A stretch of 64,000 nucleotides of DNA from Pauljensenia sp902373545 (GCF_041432775.1 NZ_JAPWAG010000012.1:1-64000), one strand, 5' to 3'. Positions 39,744-47,804 are shown, counted from the stretch's first letter. Made by a program: numbers and translations. Notes: a model not told the origin generated them from the sequence alone.

Positions 39744-41069
39744 TCAGGCCGTGGCCGCGCGGGCCGCGTCGAAGCCGAGCTGCAGGTCGGCCAGGATGTC
39801 CTTGATGTTCTCCAGGCCGATCGACAGGCGCACCGTGCCCGGCGCGACGCCGGCCTTGGCCAGCTCCTCCTCGGTCAGCTGCGAGTGCGTCGTCGAGGCC
39901 GGGTGGATGACGAGGGACTTCGCGTCGCCGATGTTGGCAACCACCGGCAGGAGCTGCACGCCGTCCGCGAAAGCCCGGCCGGCCTCGTACCCGCCCTTGA
40001 TGACGAAGGAGAGCAGGCCGCCCGTGCCCAGCGGCGCGTACTTCTTGCCCAGCTCGTAGTAGGGGGAGGACTCCAGGCCCGCGTAGTTGACGGACTCGAC
40101 GTCCGGGTGTGCCTCCAGGAAGCGGGCGACCGCCAGCGCGTTGGAGACGTGGCGCTCGACGCGCAGTGACAGGGTCTCGATGCCCTGCGAAATAAGGAAC
40201 GCGTTGAAGGGGGAGGTGACGGCGCCCAGGTCGCGGTTGATGAGCGTCTGGATGCGCAGCAGGAACGCCAGGTTCGCGCCCAGCGCGCTGCCCACGCCCA
40301 TGTCACGGGCGTAGACGAGGCCGTGGTAGGACTCGTCCGGCGTGTTGTAGAGGGGGAAGCGCTCGGGCTGGGAGGCGAAGTCGAAGTTGCCCGAGTCGAC
40401 GATCGCGCCCGCGATCGAGGTGCCGTGGCCGCCCAGGTACTTGGTAGCGGAGTGGACGACGATGTCGGCGCCCCACTCGATCGGGCGGACCAGGTAGGGG
40501 GTGGCGACCGTGTTGTCGACGATGAGGGGCACGCCGACCTCGTGGGCGAGGGCCGCGATGGGCTCGATGTCGAGGATGTCGCCCTGCGGGTTGGGGATGG
40601 TCTCGCCGAAGAAAGCGACGGTCTTGTCGTCGGCGAGTGCGCGCCAGGCCTCGGGGTCGAGCGGGTCGGACACGAAGCGGGTCTCGATGCCCAGGCGGCC
40701 CAGCGTGTTCTTCAGGAGGGTGACGCTGCCGCCGTACAGGGAGGGGGAGGCGACGATGTTGTTGCCGGCGACCGCCAGGGCCAGGATGGAGAGGGCGGTC
40801 GCGGACTGGCCGGAGGAGACGAGGAGGCCGCCGACGCCGCCCTCGAGGGCCGCGATGCGCGCGGCGACGCCATCGGTCGTCGGGTTTGTCAGGCGCGTGT
40901 AGATGGGGCCCGGGTCCTGGAGGGCGAAGCGGCTCGCGGCCTGCGCGGTGTTCTCGAAGGCGTAGGAGGAGGTCTGATAGATGGGTAGCGCGGTCGCGCC
41001 CGTGGCGGGGTCGAGGTTGTATCCGGCGTGAATCTGCTTGGTTTCGAAGGACCAGTCGTTGGCGGTCAT
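39744..41069 (-). CDS. metY: O-acetylhomoserine sulfhydrylase
   Basis: 441 aa, the usual length. It makes homocysteine directly from O-acetylhomoserine and sulfide, with PLP. The PLP lysine is Lys210 in HSATKYLGGHGTSI. Other family marks: ETKQIHAGYNLDPATGA near the N-terminus, SSGQSATALSILALA, and the C-terminal LRLSIGLENIKDIL-type end. With metX it forms the direct sulfhydrylation route; no metB or metC is seen here. A leader with overlapping hairpins lies upstream. Confidence 0.95.
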   Translation of the reverse strand: MTANDWSFETKQIHAGYNLDPATGATALPIYQTSSYAFENTAQAASRFALQDPGPIYTRLTNPTTDGVAARIAALEGGVGGLLVSSGQSATALSILALAVAGNNIVASPSLYGGSVTLLKNTLGRLGIETRFVSDPLDPEAWRALADDKTVAFFGETIPNPQGDILDIEPIAALAHEVGVPLIVDNTVATPYLVRPIEWGADIVVHSATKYLGGHGTSIAGAIVDSGNFDFASQPERFPLYNTPDESYHGLVYARDMGVGSALGANLAFLLRIQTLINRDLGAVTSPFNAFLISQGIETLSLRVERHVSNALAVARFLEAHPDVESVNYAGLESSPYYELGKKYAPLGTGGLLSFVIKGGYEAGRAFADGVQLLPVVANIGDAKSLVIHPASTTHSQLTEEELAKAGVAPGTVRLSIGLENIKDILADLQLGFDAARAATA

Positions 41070-41173
41070 CGTGCGGCTCCTGTTGTGAAGGGGGGTGGTG
41101 TCTCTGGTTCCCCTGTGGCGGGCCGCTTAGGCGGTGTTATGAACATGCGTCAAGGCGCGTCCCGCTCTCGGGG

Positions 41174-41208
41174 GACTGCGCGGCAGTCGCTTGTGCTGAC
41201 GCGCAGTC
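41174..41208 (-). promoter_or_regulatory. Overlapping alternative hairpins in the metY leader
   Basis: GACTGC (41174-41179) can pair with GCAGTC (41183-41188) or, as the longer GACTGCGCG (41174-41182), with CGCGCAGTC (41200-41208). The two stems exclude each other, as in attenuators. They lie about 105-135 bp before the metY start. Which RNA contains them is not known. Confidence 0.35.
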
Positions 41209-41457
41209 AGCGGCACATTCGACGGTTCATGAGGTCCATTCTTTGTCATGGGCGAGGCCGTGGCTCGGCGGTCCCGGATGGTGGACTTTTGTGACGGGAT
41301 GGGGGCGTGTTGAGACCGGGGCGCAAAATGTGATAGGGAGTACATCTTTGCGTCATCTAGGCCCAGGTTTTCTGGTAATTGTGCGGTAAGTGTGGGGCTG
41401 GTGGTGCAAATGGTGCGATTGTTGCGACTGTGAATCGTGTGGATGTTGGTGTGTTTG

Positions 41458-41486
41458 TTGCCAAGGGTGACGAAAGTGGATAGGCT
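41458..41486 (+). promoter_or_regulatory. Sigma-70-type promoter for the NlpC/P60 gene
   Basis: TTGCCA (41458-41463), 17-bp spacer, TAGGCT (41481-41486). Spacing is ideal and both boxes match the consensus at four positions or more. Transcription would start near 41493, about 50 bp before the ATG. Confidence 0.5.
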
Positions 41487-41544
41487 TCTTCCTAGTACGC
41501 GCCCCCGGGCGTCCACCCACTCATGCACACGAGATGAGACGACG

Positions 41545-42993
41545 ATGAGACAACGCGGAACAATCCGCACGGCCCTGACGGTGTTTGCCGCCAGTACCCT
41601 GCTGGTCCTGCCGCAGCTGGCGCAGGCGACTCCCTCTGAGGAAGAAATCGCAGCGGCGAAGGCGGCCGAAGAAGCCGCCTCGATGAGCGTCGCCGAAATT
41701 GAGGTCAAGCTCGCCGAGGTCAACGCGGCCGCGGCAACCGCCACCCAGAACGCCCAGATCGCCGGCGAAGACCTCAACGAAGCCCAGATCGAACTGGACG
41801 CGGCGACCGCGACTGCCACCCAGGCCTCGGCCGACGCTGACGCCGCCGAAAAGGCGTTCAATGACGGCAAGATGCAGGTCGCATCCGTCGCTCAGGCCAC
41901 CTACCGCAACGGCGGCGGCTCCCTCGATGTCATCGCGCCCTACCTCAACTCCGACGGCCTGCGCGCCGTCGAAACCAAGCAGACCGGCATCAGCTCCTTC
42001 TCCACCTCCGCCGAGGTGAAGATGCAGAACGTTGCCGCCCTTGAACAGGTCGCCAAGGTGACGCGCGACGCGGCCAACACCGCCCGCGACAACCAGCAGA
42101 AGGCCACCGACGAAGTCCAGGCTCGCACCGACGCCGCCAACAAGGCCGCAACCGACGCGCAGAGCCAAGCGAACATCGTCGCCGCGCAGCGCGACGCCTA
42201 CGTCAAGGAGCTGGCGGACAAGCAGGGCACGACCGTCGACCTGATCAACCAGCGCGAGGCTGCCCTCGCCGCCGAACGCAACGCCGCCGAGCGCGCCGCC
42301 GCCGAGCAGGCCTCCGCCGCGACCGCCGCCGCCGACGCCCAGAGCCGTGGCGACTCCGCCACCCCGGCACCCGCGGCCGATGCTGCTCCCGAGGCCCCGG
42401 CCTCGTCCCCCGCGAACGAAGCGCCCGCCGCGCCGGCCGCGTCGGCCGCGCCGACCGAGGAAGCGCCTGCGCCCGCCGCGCCGGCCGAGGAAGCGCCCGC
42501 GCCCGCGCCCGCGCCTGCCGAGGAAGCGCCCGCGCCCGCGCCTGCACCTGCGCCCACGTACGAGGAGCCTGCGTACGAAGAGCCCGTCTACGAGGAGCCT
42601 GCGTACGAGGAGCCCAGCTACTCCTATGGCGGCGCGTCCACCGCGATCGCGACGGCTATGACCTACCTGGGCGTGCCCTACGTGTGGGGCGGTGAATCCT
42701 ACGGCGGCGTCGACTGCTCCGGCCTGACCATGCTCGCATGGGAGAGCGCGGGCGTGGACCTGCCGCACCTCTCGCGCGCGCAGTACGGCTACGGCACGCA
42801 CGTGTCGCTGGGCGACATGGAGGCGGGTGACCTGATCTTCTGGTCCTCCGACGGCACCCAGTCCGGCATCTACCACGTCGCCATGTACCTGGGCGACGGC
42901 CAGATGATCGAAGCTCCCACCTTCGGCGTTCCCGTGCGCGTTACCGGCGTGTACAGCTGGGGATCGATCATGCCCTACGCAGTGAGGCTCTGA
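41545..42993 (+). CDS. Secreted NlpC/P60 (C40) peptidoglycan endopeptidase, RipA-like
   Basis: 482 aa from the ATG at 41545. The signal peptide is cleaved after AQA. Residues about 30-240 are an Ala/Glu/Gln-rich coiled coil, as in RipA/PcsB-type hydrolases, where it holds the enzyme inactive until recruited. A long Pro/Ala/Glu linker with repeated EEAPAPAP units and YEEPAYEEP units follows. The C-terminal 120 residues form the NlpC/P60 domain with the catalytic Cys in GGVDCSGLTM, His in GIYHVAMYLG and the third polar residue in IEAPTFG. It cleaves D-iGlu-mDAP-type (or Lys) stem bonds during cell separation. It has its own promoter and terminator. Confidence 0.92.
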   Translation: MRQRGTIRTALTVFAASTLLVLPQLAQATPSEEEIAAAKAAEEAASMSVAEIEVKLAEVNAAAATATQNAQIAGEDLNEAQIELDAATATATQASADADAAEKAFNDGKMQVASVAQATYRNGGGSLDVIAPYLNSDGLRAVETKQTGISSFSTSAEVKMQNVAALEQVAKVTRDAANTARDNQQKATDEVQARTDAANKAATDAQSQANIVAAQRDAYVKELADKQGTTVDLINQREAALAAERNAAERAAAEQASAATAAADAQSRGDSATPAPAADAAPEAPASSPANEAPAAPAASAAPTEEAPAPAAPAEEAPAPAPAPAEEAPAPAPAPAPTYEEPAYEEPVYEEPAYEEPSYSYGGASTAIATAMTYLGVPYVWGGESYGGVDCSGLTMLAWESAGVDLPHLSRAQYGYGTHVSLGDMEAGDLIFWSSDGTQSGIYHVAMYLGDGQMIEAPTFGVPVRVTGVYSWGSIMPYAVRL

Positions 42994-43010
42994 GTCGATT
43001 AGTTGTGAAA

Positions 43011-43047
43011 CCGGGGGCCGCGCAGACTGTGTCTGCGCGGCCCCCGG
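43011..43047 (+). terminator. Strong terminator of the NlpC/P60 gene
   Basis: A perfect 17-bp stem (43011-43027 with 43031-43047) with a 3-nt loop, 18 bp after the stop codon. No long T run follows. Confidence 0.82.
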
Positions 43048-43129
43048 CGTTTGGGTGTGGTCTGCGTGGCTGTGGATTGGGGCTTCTGTTCGGTCGTTCC
43101 TGTGATGATTGAGATGGTTTCCTAACAAT

Positions 43130-43238
43130 GTCGCACGTAATTCCCTTGTGGCTATTTCAGGTTTTGAAATGTGATCGTTGGTATTCTGCGGTTTTCTCGG
43201 TACCTATTAAAGGTTAGGGTGACCAAATTACGTGCGAC
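43130..43238 (+). mobile_element. 109-bp MITE-like element, copy C
   Basis: Intact 13-bp ends GTCGCACGTAATT and AATTACGTGCGAC. The internal hairpin is altered (ATTTCAG...TTTGAAAT). The rest differs from copy A at scattered sites while the length stays 109. Confidence 0.78.
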
Positions 43239-43382
43239 TTTTGGGAGGAGGGGCGTGGCCTGTGTGGGTGTGATCCGTTTCAGTGCGGTATCGTCCGCGT
43301 TCTTGTGTCTGTTGTGTGGGTGCTGTGGATTGGGGCTTCTGTTCGGTCGCTCCCGTGATGATTGAGATGGTTTCCTAACAAT

Positions 43383-43491
43383 GTCGCACGTAATTCCCTC
43401 GTGGCTATTTCAGGTTTTGAAATGTGATCGTTGGTATTCTGCGGTTTTCTCGGTACCTATTAAAGGTTAGGGTGACCAAATTACGTGCGAC
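43383..43491 (+). mobile_element. 109-bp MITE-like element, copy D
   Basis: Almost identical to copy C, as part of the same duplicated segment. Both ends are intact. Confidence 0.78.
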
Positions 43492-43572
43492 TTTTGGGAG
43501 GAGGGGCGTATCTCGCCGTCGTTGTCGCCGTCGCCGCCGTCGCCGTCTCCTCTGACCCCGGCCTCGGCTAGC

Positions 43573-44298
43573 ATGACACGCATGGAGAACTCAGCTGATC
43601 GCGACCGGCAGTCATCGCCTCGGAGTGGCAAGTCGATACCCACCGTGTTTACGAACGCTGAGAAGCGTGGGTTGCGCCTTTTTCTGGGGTTGATGGCGCT
43701 CGGCGTGTACTGGCTCATATGGCATTACCACCAGCGCGGGGAGTGGGGTCTGTTGTCGATGCGCACCCAGCTCGGTGGCCTGGTCTTCCCCGTGTTCGCC
43801 ACGCTCCTGTGGCTGCCCATCGTGTGGGCGACGTTGCGCTGGTGGCTGCGCGACATGCTGCGCGCAGCGAAGGGGCCCTCGCGTGGGAAACATGCGAAAG
43901 AGCCTGCCCCGGGCCTGGCCCTGTTCTCCCTCGCGATAGTCGTCGGTATCCTCGCGGCGGTCGTCTACCCGTCGTGGCAGCAGCGTGTGGCGCTTGCTCA
44001 GGATTGGTGGCAGGGTCCTGTTCGTCATGACAACGTCAGGTGTGTGGTCAAGGGTGACTTGAGCTCCCTGTCCACGCTGAAGAGTCAGTCCTGGAAGTTC
44101 GCCGAGTTCGATCTGGTTGGGGAGGACGGGTATTCGCAGCACTTCATGTTGAAGTTCGCTGACCTTGACAGGGAGACCGACCGTATTGACAGCCCCTTCA
44201 ACACGGTTGCGGACGTATGCGAGTTGCCGTGGACGACGATGACTGTGCGTGTCTACCCGCGCACGGGCATCATCGACGAGGCGTCGGTGAGCAAGTAG
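43573..44298 (+). CDS. Three-helix membrane protein, paralogue of the next gene
   Basis: About 241 aa. The ATG at 43573 is listed; the ATG at 43582 is equally possible, and no clear ribosome site helps, so the start is unsure. Three transmembrane helices (LFLGLMALGVYWLIW, LVFPVFATLLWLPIVW, LALFSLAIVVGILAAVV) precede an extracytoplasmic domain of about 110 residues with GPVRHDNVRC, FDLVGEDGYSQHF, and VRVYPRTGIIDEA. The same three motifs occur in the next gene. Not recognised. It starts about 65 bp after the repeat pair. Confidence 0.7.
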   Translation: MTRMENSADRDRQSSPRSGKSIPTVFTNAEKRGLRLFLGLMALGVYWLIWHYHQRGEWGLLSMRTQLGGLVFPVFATLLWLPIVWATLRWWLRDMLRAAKGPSRGKHAKEPAPGLALFSLAIVVGILAAVVYPSWQQRVALAQDWWQGPVRHDNVRCVVKGDLSSLSTLKSQSWKFAEFDLVGEDGYSQHFMLKFADLDRETDRIDSPFNTVADVCELPWTTMTVRVYPRTGIIDEASVSK

Positions 44299-44382
44299 AG
44301 CAGGCGGAGCTTCGTGGGTGGTGCTCCTCGACGAGGCCGGGGTGCGGTATGAGGCTAAAGGCGTGGGGGGTACGATGGGGGT

Positions 44383-45111
44383 ATGGCATCGATCGAGACA
44401 AGCCCCGACTCGGCCCGCTCAGACCTGTCTATGAAATATCTCTTCACTTCGAAGAACTTGACGCATCGTCAAAAGCTCTACAGGTGGGTCGTTATCGGCT
44501 GCTGGGTTGTGATGGGATATGCGTGCGTCGCCGTCATCGTCTTCAACGACGACTGGGGACAGTGGAGGTTCTACGGCGGGTTTGCCGCGATGGGGCTCCC
44601 GCTCCTGGTGCTCTTCTTCTCGTTGCGCTTCGTGTGGGCGTTGCTGCGGCGTCTGGTGCTAGTCGCTGTCGGGCGCGTCGGCTCCTCGCCTGCGGGAGGG
44701 CGGGCGCCGGGGAGTGTGGCTGGGCCGCTCCTGGGACTCGGGTTCATTGGGTGTGTCCTGTGGTTGGTCGGCTACATCTCGTTCATGTACCAGTGGTCCT
44801 ATGTGGAGGATGCACGCCAGGGGAGTGTGCGTCATGAGAATGTCATCTGCCAGAACTTTCGCGTTGGGCGAAGTACTGGAAAGAACTCGCATGCGCAATA
44901 TGTTTTTGACCTGGTGAGCGAGGATGGCTTCTCGTGGACCTACCGTATGCGCCGGTCCTCAATGGATGACAAGGTCGAGAAGGGCGAGGAGCCCTACGCC
45001 TCTGTCATGTCCACCTGTCGGGGCGAGACGAGCGGACTTGGGATTGTCGTCTATGAGCATTCGGGCATTATTACCGAGGCCTGGACGAATCAAGCGGGTG
45101 GGGGACACTGA
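44383..45111 (+). CDS. Three-helix membrane protein, paralogue of the previous gene
   Basis: 242 aa. Same plan as the previous gene: three transmembrane helices, then GSVRHENVIC, FDLVSEDGFSWTY and IVVYEHSGIITEA. The conserved pairs RH(D/E)NV.C and a later C (ADVCEL / MSTCRGE) suggest a disulfide in the outer domain. The pair arose by tandem duplication and has diverged a good deal. Function unknown. Confidence 0.72.
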   Translation: MASIETSPDSARSDLSMKYLFTSKNLTHRQKLYRWVVIGCWVVMGYACVAVIVFNDDWGQWRFYGGFAAMGLPLLVLFFSLRFVWALLRRLVLVAVGRVGSSPAGGRAPGSVAGPLLGLGFIGCVLWLVGYISFMYQWSYVEDARQGSVRHENVICQNFRVGRSTGKNSHAQYVFDLVSEDGFSWTYRMRRSSMDDKVEKGEEPYASVMSTCRGETSGLGIVVYEHSGIITEAWTNQAGGGH

Positions 45112-45581
45112 GCGCTCGCGGGTCTTGTTGGCTGAGGGGGACAAGGGCTCAGCTGTTCTCACCATGAGCGTCGTGTGAAGAATGTATGGGGCAAAGGGCA
45201 TGTTGTGTTGCCGGGGCGCGTTCCAGGCGTGGCATGTGGGTGTGAACAGATCAGGGGAGGCGTCATGTGGCCCGCCTCAACCTCAACGTCAGACGGTGGA
45301 GGGGTATGACTGGGATCGGGGGTGGCATCACCGGCCGTATAGGTGGGTACCTGGGCCCCGTGGTCTGCACTTTGAGTGCAAGGATGAGAGGTGCGGAGTT
45401 TTCGGTGGGGCTCGCGGTGGTCAGTATCAACACGGCACAACATGAGTCGCTACGTGCGACCTGTGCGACGCTCGCGGTGGGGCAGCGTCAATGGGGCCCA
45501 ATTAATCCGCCCAACGCGCCCGGGGTTGTGGCGGGGAGTGGATGGGTCCTGTCAGTTCCGCGTTTGTTCTTGTGTGTTGGG
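45112..45581. other. Gene-poor stretch
   Basis: About 470 bp after the second three-helix gene. Reading frames here are short, begin at poor sites and have no recognisable product. I see nothing that I can name. Confidence 0.4.
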
Positions 45582-45670
45582 GCGCTGCATCCGAACTGTA
45601 GGCAATGCACCTCTTCTGTTCGGGTGCGCCGCCGCGTAACGGGTGCAGTGCCCCTTATCGGGTGCAGTGC
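45582..45670. repeat. Dyad array 3
   Basis: Direct cores start at 45582 and 45602 (20 bp apart), inverted cores at 45623, 45642 and 45661 (19 bp apart). The step at the flip is 21 bp, as in arrays 1 and 2. Cores are of the type GCAATGCACC / GGTGCAGTGC. Confidence 0.8.
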
Positions 45671-45913
45671 CCCCGTGCTTGTGGGGGTTGTGGGGGTTGT
45701 GGGGGTCTTCTGAGCTTGGGCTGTCTTCTGCTTGGGGCACTTCGTGGGGTCTTTGTGGCGTCTCATGTTGTGGTTCCTCAGAAATGTCGCACGTAATTCC
45801 CCGACAGGTATTTCAAACGTTGAAATCACATCGTTGGAATTCTGCGGTTTTCTCGATACCTATGAACAGTTAGGGTACCCAAATTACGTGCGAGTTTTGG
45901 TTGATGAGGCGCC
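45659..45913. repeat. Duplicated segment, left copy
   Basis: Matches 47145-47390 (offset 1477 bp from the element to the end GAGGCGCC). It spans the end of a dyad array, a G-rich stretch (with about 9 extra bases here) and element E. It ends right where the IS256 remnant begins. Confidence 0.85.
45786..45894 (+). mobile_element. 109-bp MITE-like element, copy E
   Basis: Left end GTCGCACGTAATT, right end AATTACGTGCGAG (last base changed). Internal hairpin ATTTCAA-acg-TTGAAAT keeps its stem while the loop differs from copies A and B. Confidence 0.78.
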
Positions 45914-46330
45914 GCCCGAGGGGCGCTGGAAGAGTTTGCGGCCAGCGACCTGGGAGCGCGCTACCCCCAAACGGCCCTGACCTGGCAGCGTGCATGGCAG
46001 TGTTTCGCGCCGTTCTTGGCGTTCCCGCCCATGTTGCGCCGCGTCGTGTACACCACCAATGCTATCGAATCGTTGAACTACCAGCTCCGTAAAATCACCA
46101 GGAACCGCGGGCATTTCCCCAGCGAAGAAGCCGCCGTCAAACTCTTGTGGCTGGGAATTTGCAACATCGAAGACAAACGCGCCGCCCAGCGCCTCACAGA
46201 CGCTGGCAAACCCGCCAACAAACGAACAGGACACACCCGCCTCATCCAAGGGCACACCACCACCAACTGGAAACAAGCCCTCGCCCAACTCACCACCGCC
46301 TACCCCGACCGAATCACCCCCTACCTCTAA
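45908..46330 (+). pseudogene. IS256-family transposase, C-terminal remnant
   Basis: The frame is open from 45908 to the stop at 46330, and transposase-like sequence starts at about 45917. It gives the typical IS256 (MULE/DDE) C-terminal part: ALEEFAASDLG, RYPQTALTWQRAWQ, then VVYTTNAIESLNYQLRK and TRNRGHFPSEEAAVKLLW. The catalytic DDE part and start are missing, so it is dead. The 5' end is replaced by the duplicated segment with element E. About 25 bp past the stop, CAGAAAAATTGACAGG may be what is left of the right IS end. Confidence 0.88.
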
Positions 46331-46373
46331 CCCCTATACGCAGAAAAATTGACAGGCTCGGACCCGTTGAGGA

Positions 46374-46462
46374 ACGTTGCACCCGTTGAGGAACGTTGCA
46401 CCCGTTGAGGAGCGTTACACCCGATCAGAACGGGTGCAATGCTCACTGAAGGGGTGCACGTC
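46374..46462. repeat. Dyad array 4
   Basis: Direct cores start at 46374, 46393 and 46412 (19 bp apart; unit CCCGTTGAGGAACGTTGCA), inverted cores at 46433 and 46453. The step at the flip is again 21 bp. It lies just after the IS256 remnant. Confidence 0.82.
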
Positions 46463-46758
46463 CCCATCAACAACAAGCTTTATCGCGGATGCGCTTCCTA
46501 GGCAAAATGGACACCACGACTAGCCCATTCCATACACCGACGCTCCAGCCAACGCCGCATATCTGAGTCCCAAGCACCGGCCACGAGGCACATCCACGAC
46601 GACGCAGCATCCATTCCGCCAAAGTGCAGACCCATTAAGCAAAAACAGCCAAATTTCGTGGAATTTTGGTGAATGGGTCTACGGTTTGGCGAAAGCCACC
46701 GCCTGGAACCACTACGCACACACCCATAAGCCCACACAGCCCGCTTCTAGCAACAGCT
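46463..46758. other. Stretch between arrays 4 and 5
   Basis: About 300 bp. A minus-strand frame (46498-46737) ends in a helical, Arg/Trp-rich peptide (MRRWLERRCMEWASRG), but start, ribosome site and homology are lacking. It may be a gene remnant. I cannot name it. Confidence 0.3.
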
Positions 46759-46784
46759 GACCACACTTTCACTTGTTCTAAGAG

Positions 46785-46892
46785 GCAGCGCACCCGATCC
46801 GTAGGCATTACACCCCTTCCGTTCGGGTGCAGCGCCACATAAGAGGTGCACCGCCACGTAACGGGTGCAGCGCCACATAACGGGTGCAGTGC
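46785..46892. repeat. Dyad array 5
   Basis: Direct cores start at 46785 and 46805 (20 bp), inverted cores at 46826, 46845, 46864 and 46883 (19 bp apart). Flip step 21 bp. Confidence 0.82.
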
Positions 46893-47067
46893 CAGCTGCT
46901 TGCCCCCTGCACGCCAGTCCACACGCAACGGTGACGAGGGTCAGCTGCGCCTTCGCGAGGTCGATCATGTCCACCAATCCACACGCAACGGCGACGAGGC
47001 AGTCCTCCCCACTGTGCGACGCAGTCACCTCTGCACGCACCGACCACACTTTCACTTGTTCTAAGAG

Positions 47068-47156
47068 GCGGTGCACCCGATCCGTAGGCATTACACCCCT
47101 TCCGTTCGGGTGCAGCGCCACATAAGAGGTGCACCGCCACGTAACGGGTGCAGCGC
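47068..47156. repeat. Dyad array 6
   Basis: Direct cores start at 47068 and 47088 (20 bp), inverted cores at 47109, 47128 and 47147 (19 bp apart). Flip step 21 bp. It is a copy of array 5, cut short where the second duplication begins. Confidence 0.82.
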
Positions 47157-47390
47157 CCCCGTGCTTGTCGGGGTTGTGGGGGTCTTCTGGGCTTGAGTTG
47201 TCTTCTGCTTGGGGCACTTCGTGGGGTCTTTGTGGCGTCTCATGTTGTGGTTCCTCAGAAATGTCGCACGTAATTCCCCGACATGTATTTCAAACGTTGA
47301 AATCACATCGTTGGAATTCTGCGGTTTTCTCGATACCTATGAAAAGTTAGGGTACCCAAATTACGTGCGACTTTTGGTTGATGAGGCGCC
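47145..47390. repeat. Duplicated segment, right copy
   Basis: The right partner of 45659-45913, with element F. It ends in GAGGCGCC at 47390, beyond which the sequences differ. The two copies bracket the IS256 remnant and arrays 4-6. Confidence 0.85.
47263..47371 (+). mobile_element. 109-bp MITE-like element, copy F
   Basis: Intact ends GTCGCACGTAATT and AATTACGTGCGAC, hairpin ATTTCAA-acg-TTGAAAT. Nearly identical to copy E but with the perfect right end, so F may be closer to the parent. Confidence 0.8.
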
Positions 47391-47713
47391 CCAGGCGAAC
47401 TCCTGTGTTCGGTCGTCGTCCCACGACACTGCCCACGATCCCCGGGACAGCTCACCGAGCCGGATTAGCCGCACGGCACTTCAGGACGAACCCGCCCTCC
47501 TGACAACGCATCCCCACAGCCACCAAGCCCAGCTCCACCAACCCGCAATAGGCCGTCATATCCAGAGCAGGAAAGGTAGCTCACCCATGTCGGGGCCTCC
47601 CAGCGTTTGAAGTGTCGCAACCTCAATCATCGGGCAGGCCCCGACCCCATGCCAACACCACCCCCCACACCCCAAAATGCGAAGAGCCGCATTACCCCGC
47701 AGGCAACAAAAAG
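47391..47713. other. Stretch between the repeat zone and the ppa terminators
   Basis: About 320 bp. No reading frame looks real on either strand. The base composition is C/A-rich on the plus strand, without repeats that I can see. Confidence 0.4.
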
Positions 47714-47743
47714 GTGGCCCCCGCTCGCGTGAGCGGGGGCCAC
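47714..47743 (-). terminator. Distal terminator of ppa
   Basis: A perfect 13-bp stem (47714-47726 with 47731-47743), GCGT loop. On the minus strand it is followed by TTTTT (the AAAAA run just left of 47714), the classical intrinsic form. Confidence 0.88.
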
Positions 47744-47762
47744 AGTGCCCATGATGCAGAGA

Positions 47763-47804
47763 CGGCGGGGCCGCGCGAACGTCCTGGTTCGCGCGGCCCC
47801 GCCG
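47763..47804 (-). terminator. Proximal terminator of ppa
   Basis: A perfect 18-bp stem (47763-47780 with 47787-47804) with a 6-nt loop, 17 bp past the ppa stop. With the second hairpin 20 bp on, it forms a double terminator that shields the repeat zone from ppa transcription. Confidence 0.8.

Larger units (their letters stand above)
41070..41544. other. Divergent intergenic region: metY / NlpC-P60 gene
   Basis: 475 bp. It holds the metY leader hairpins (41174-41208) and the promoter for the rightward hydrolase (41458-41486). I looked for SAM and c-di-AMP riboswitch cores and found neither. No gene is seen. Confidence 0.55.
43071..43509. repeat. Tandem 186-bp duplication with elements C and D
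   Basis: 43071-43256 and 43324-43509 are near-identical (offset 253 bp), each starting TGTGGATTGGGGCTTCTG and ending GAGGAGGGGCGT, and each carrying one 109-bp element. The stretch 42994-43572 has no gene apart from these repeats and the terminator. Confidence 0.88.
46759..47157. repeat. 116-bp direct repeat carrying arrays 5 and 6
   Basis: 46759-46874 and 47042-47157 are near-identical (offset 283 bp). Each starts GACCACACTTTCACTTGTTC and carries one dyad array. The gap between them holds a 25-bp repeat pair at 46916-46999. Confidence 0.85.

Noticed and set aside
41070..41544. SAM or c-di-AMP (ydaO) riboswitch before metY or the NlpC/P60 gene
   Set aside because: I looked for the conserved cores of these classes on both strands and did not find them.
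45267..45713. A 148-aa rightward frame in the accessory zone
   Set aside because: It runs through dyad array 3, has no ribosome site and no recognisable features.
46498..46737. A 79-aa leftward gene between arrays 4 and 5
   Set aside because: No plausible start signal and no homology that I can see; listed only as a possible remnant.
46918..46999. CRISPR array
   Set aside because: Only two repeat copies, no cas genes in the window, and the region is full of other duplications. Kept as a low-interest finding only.
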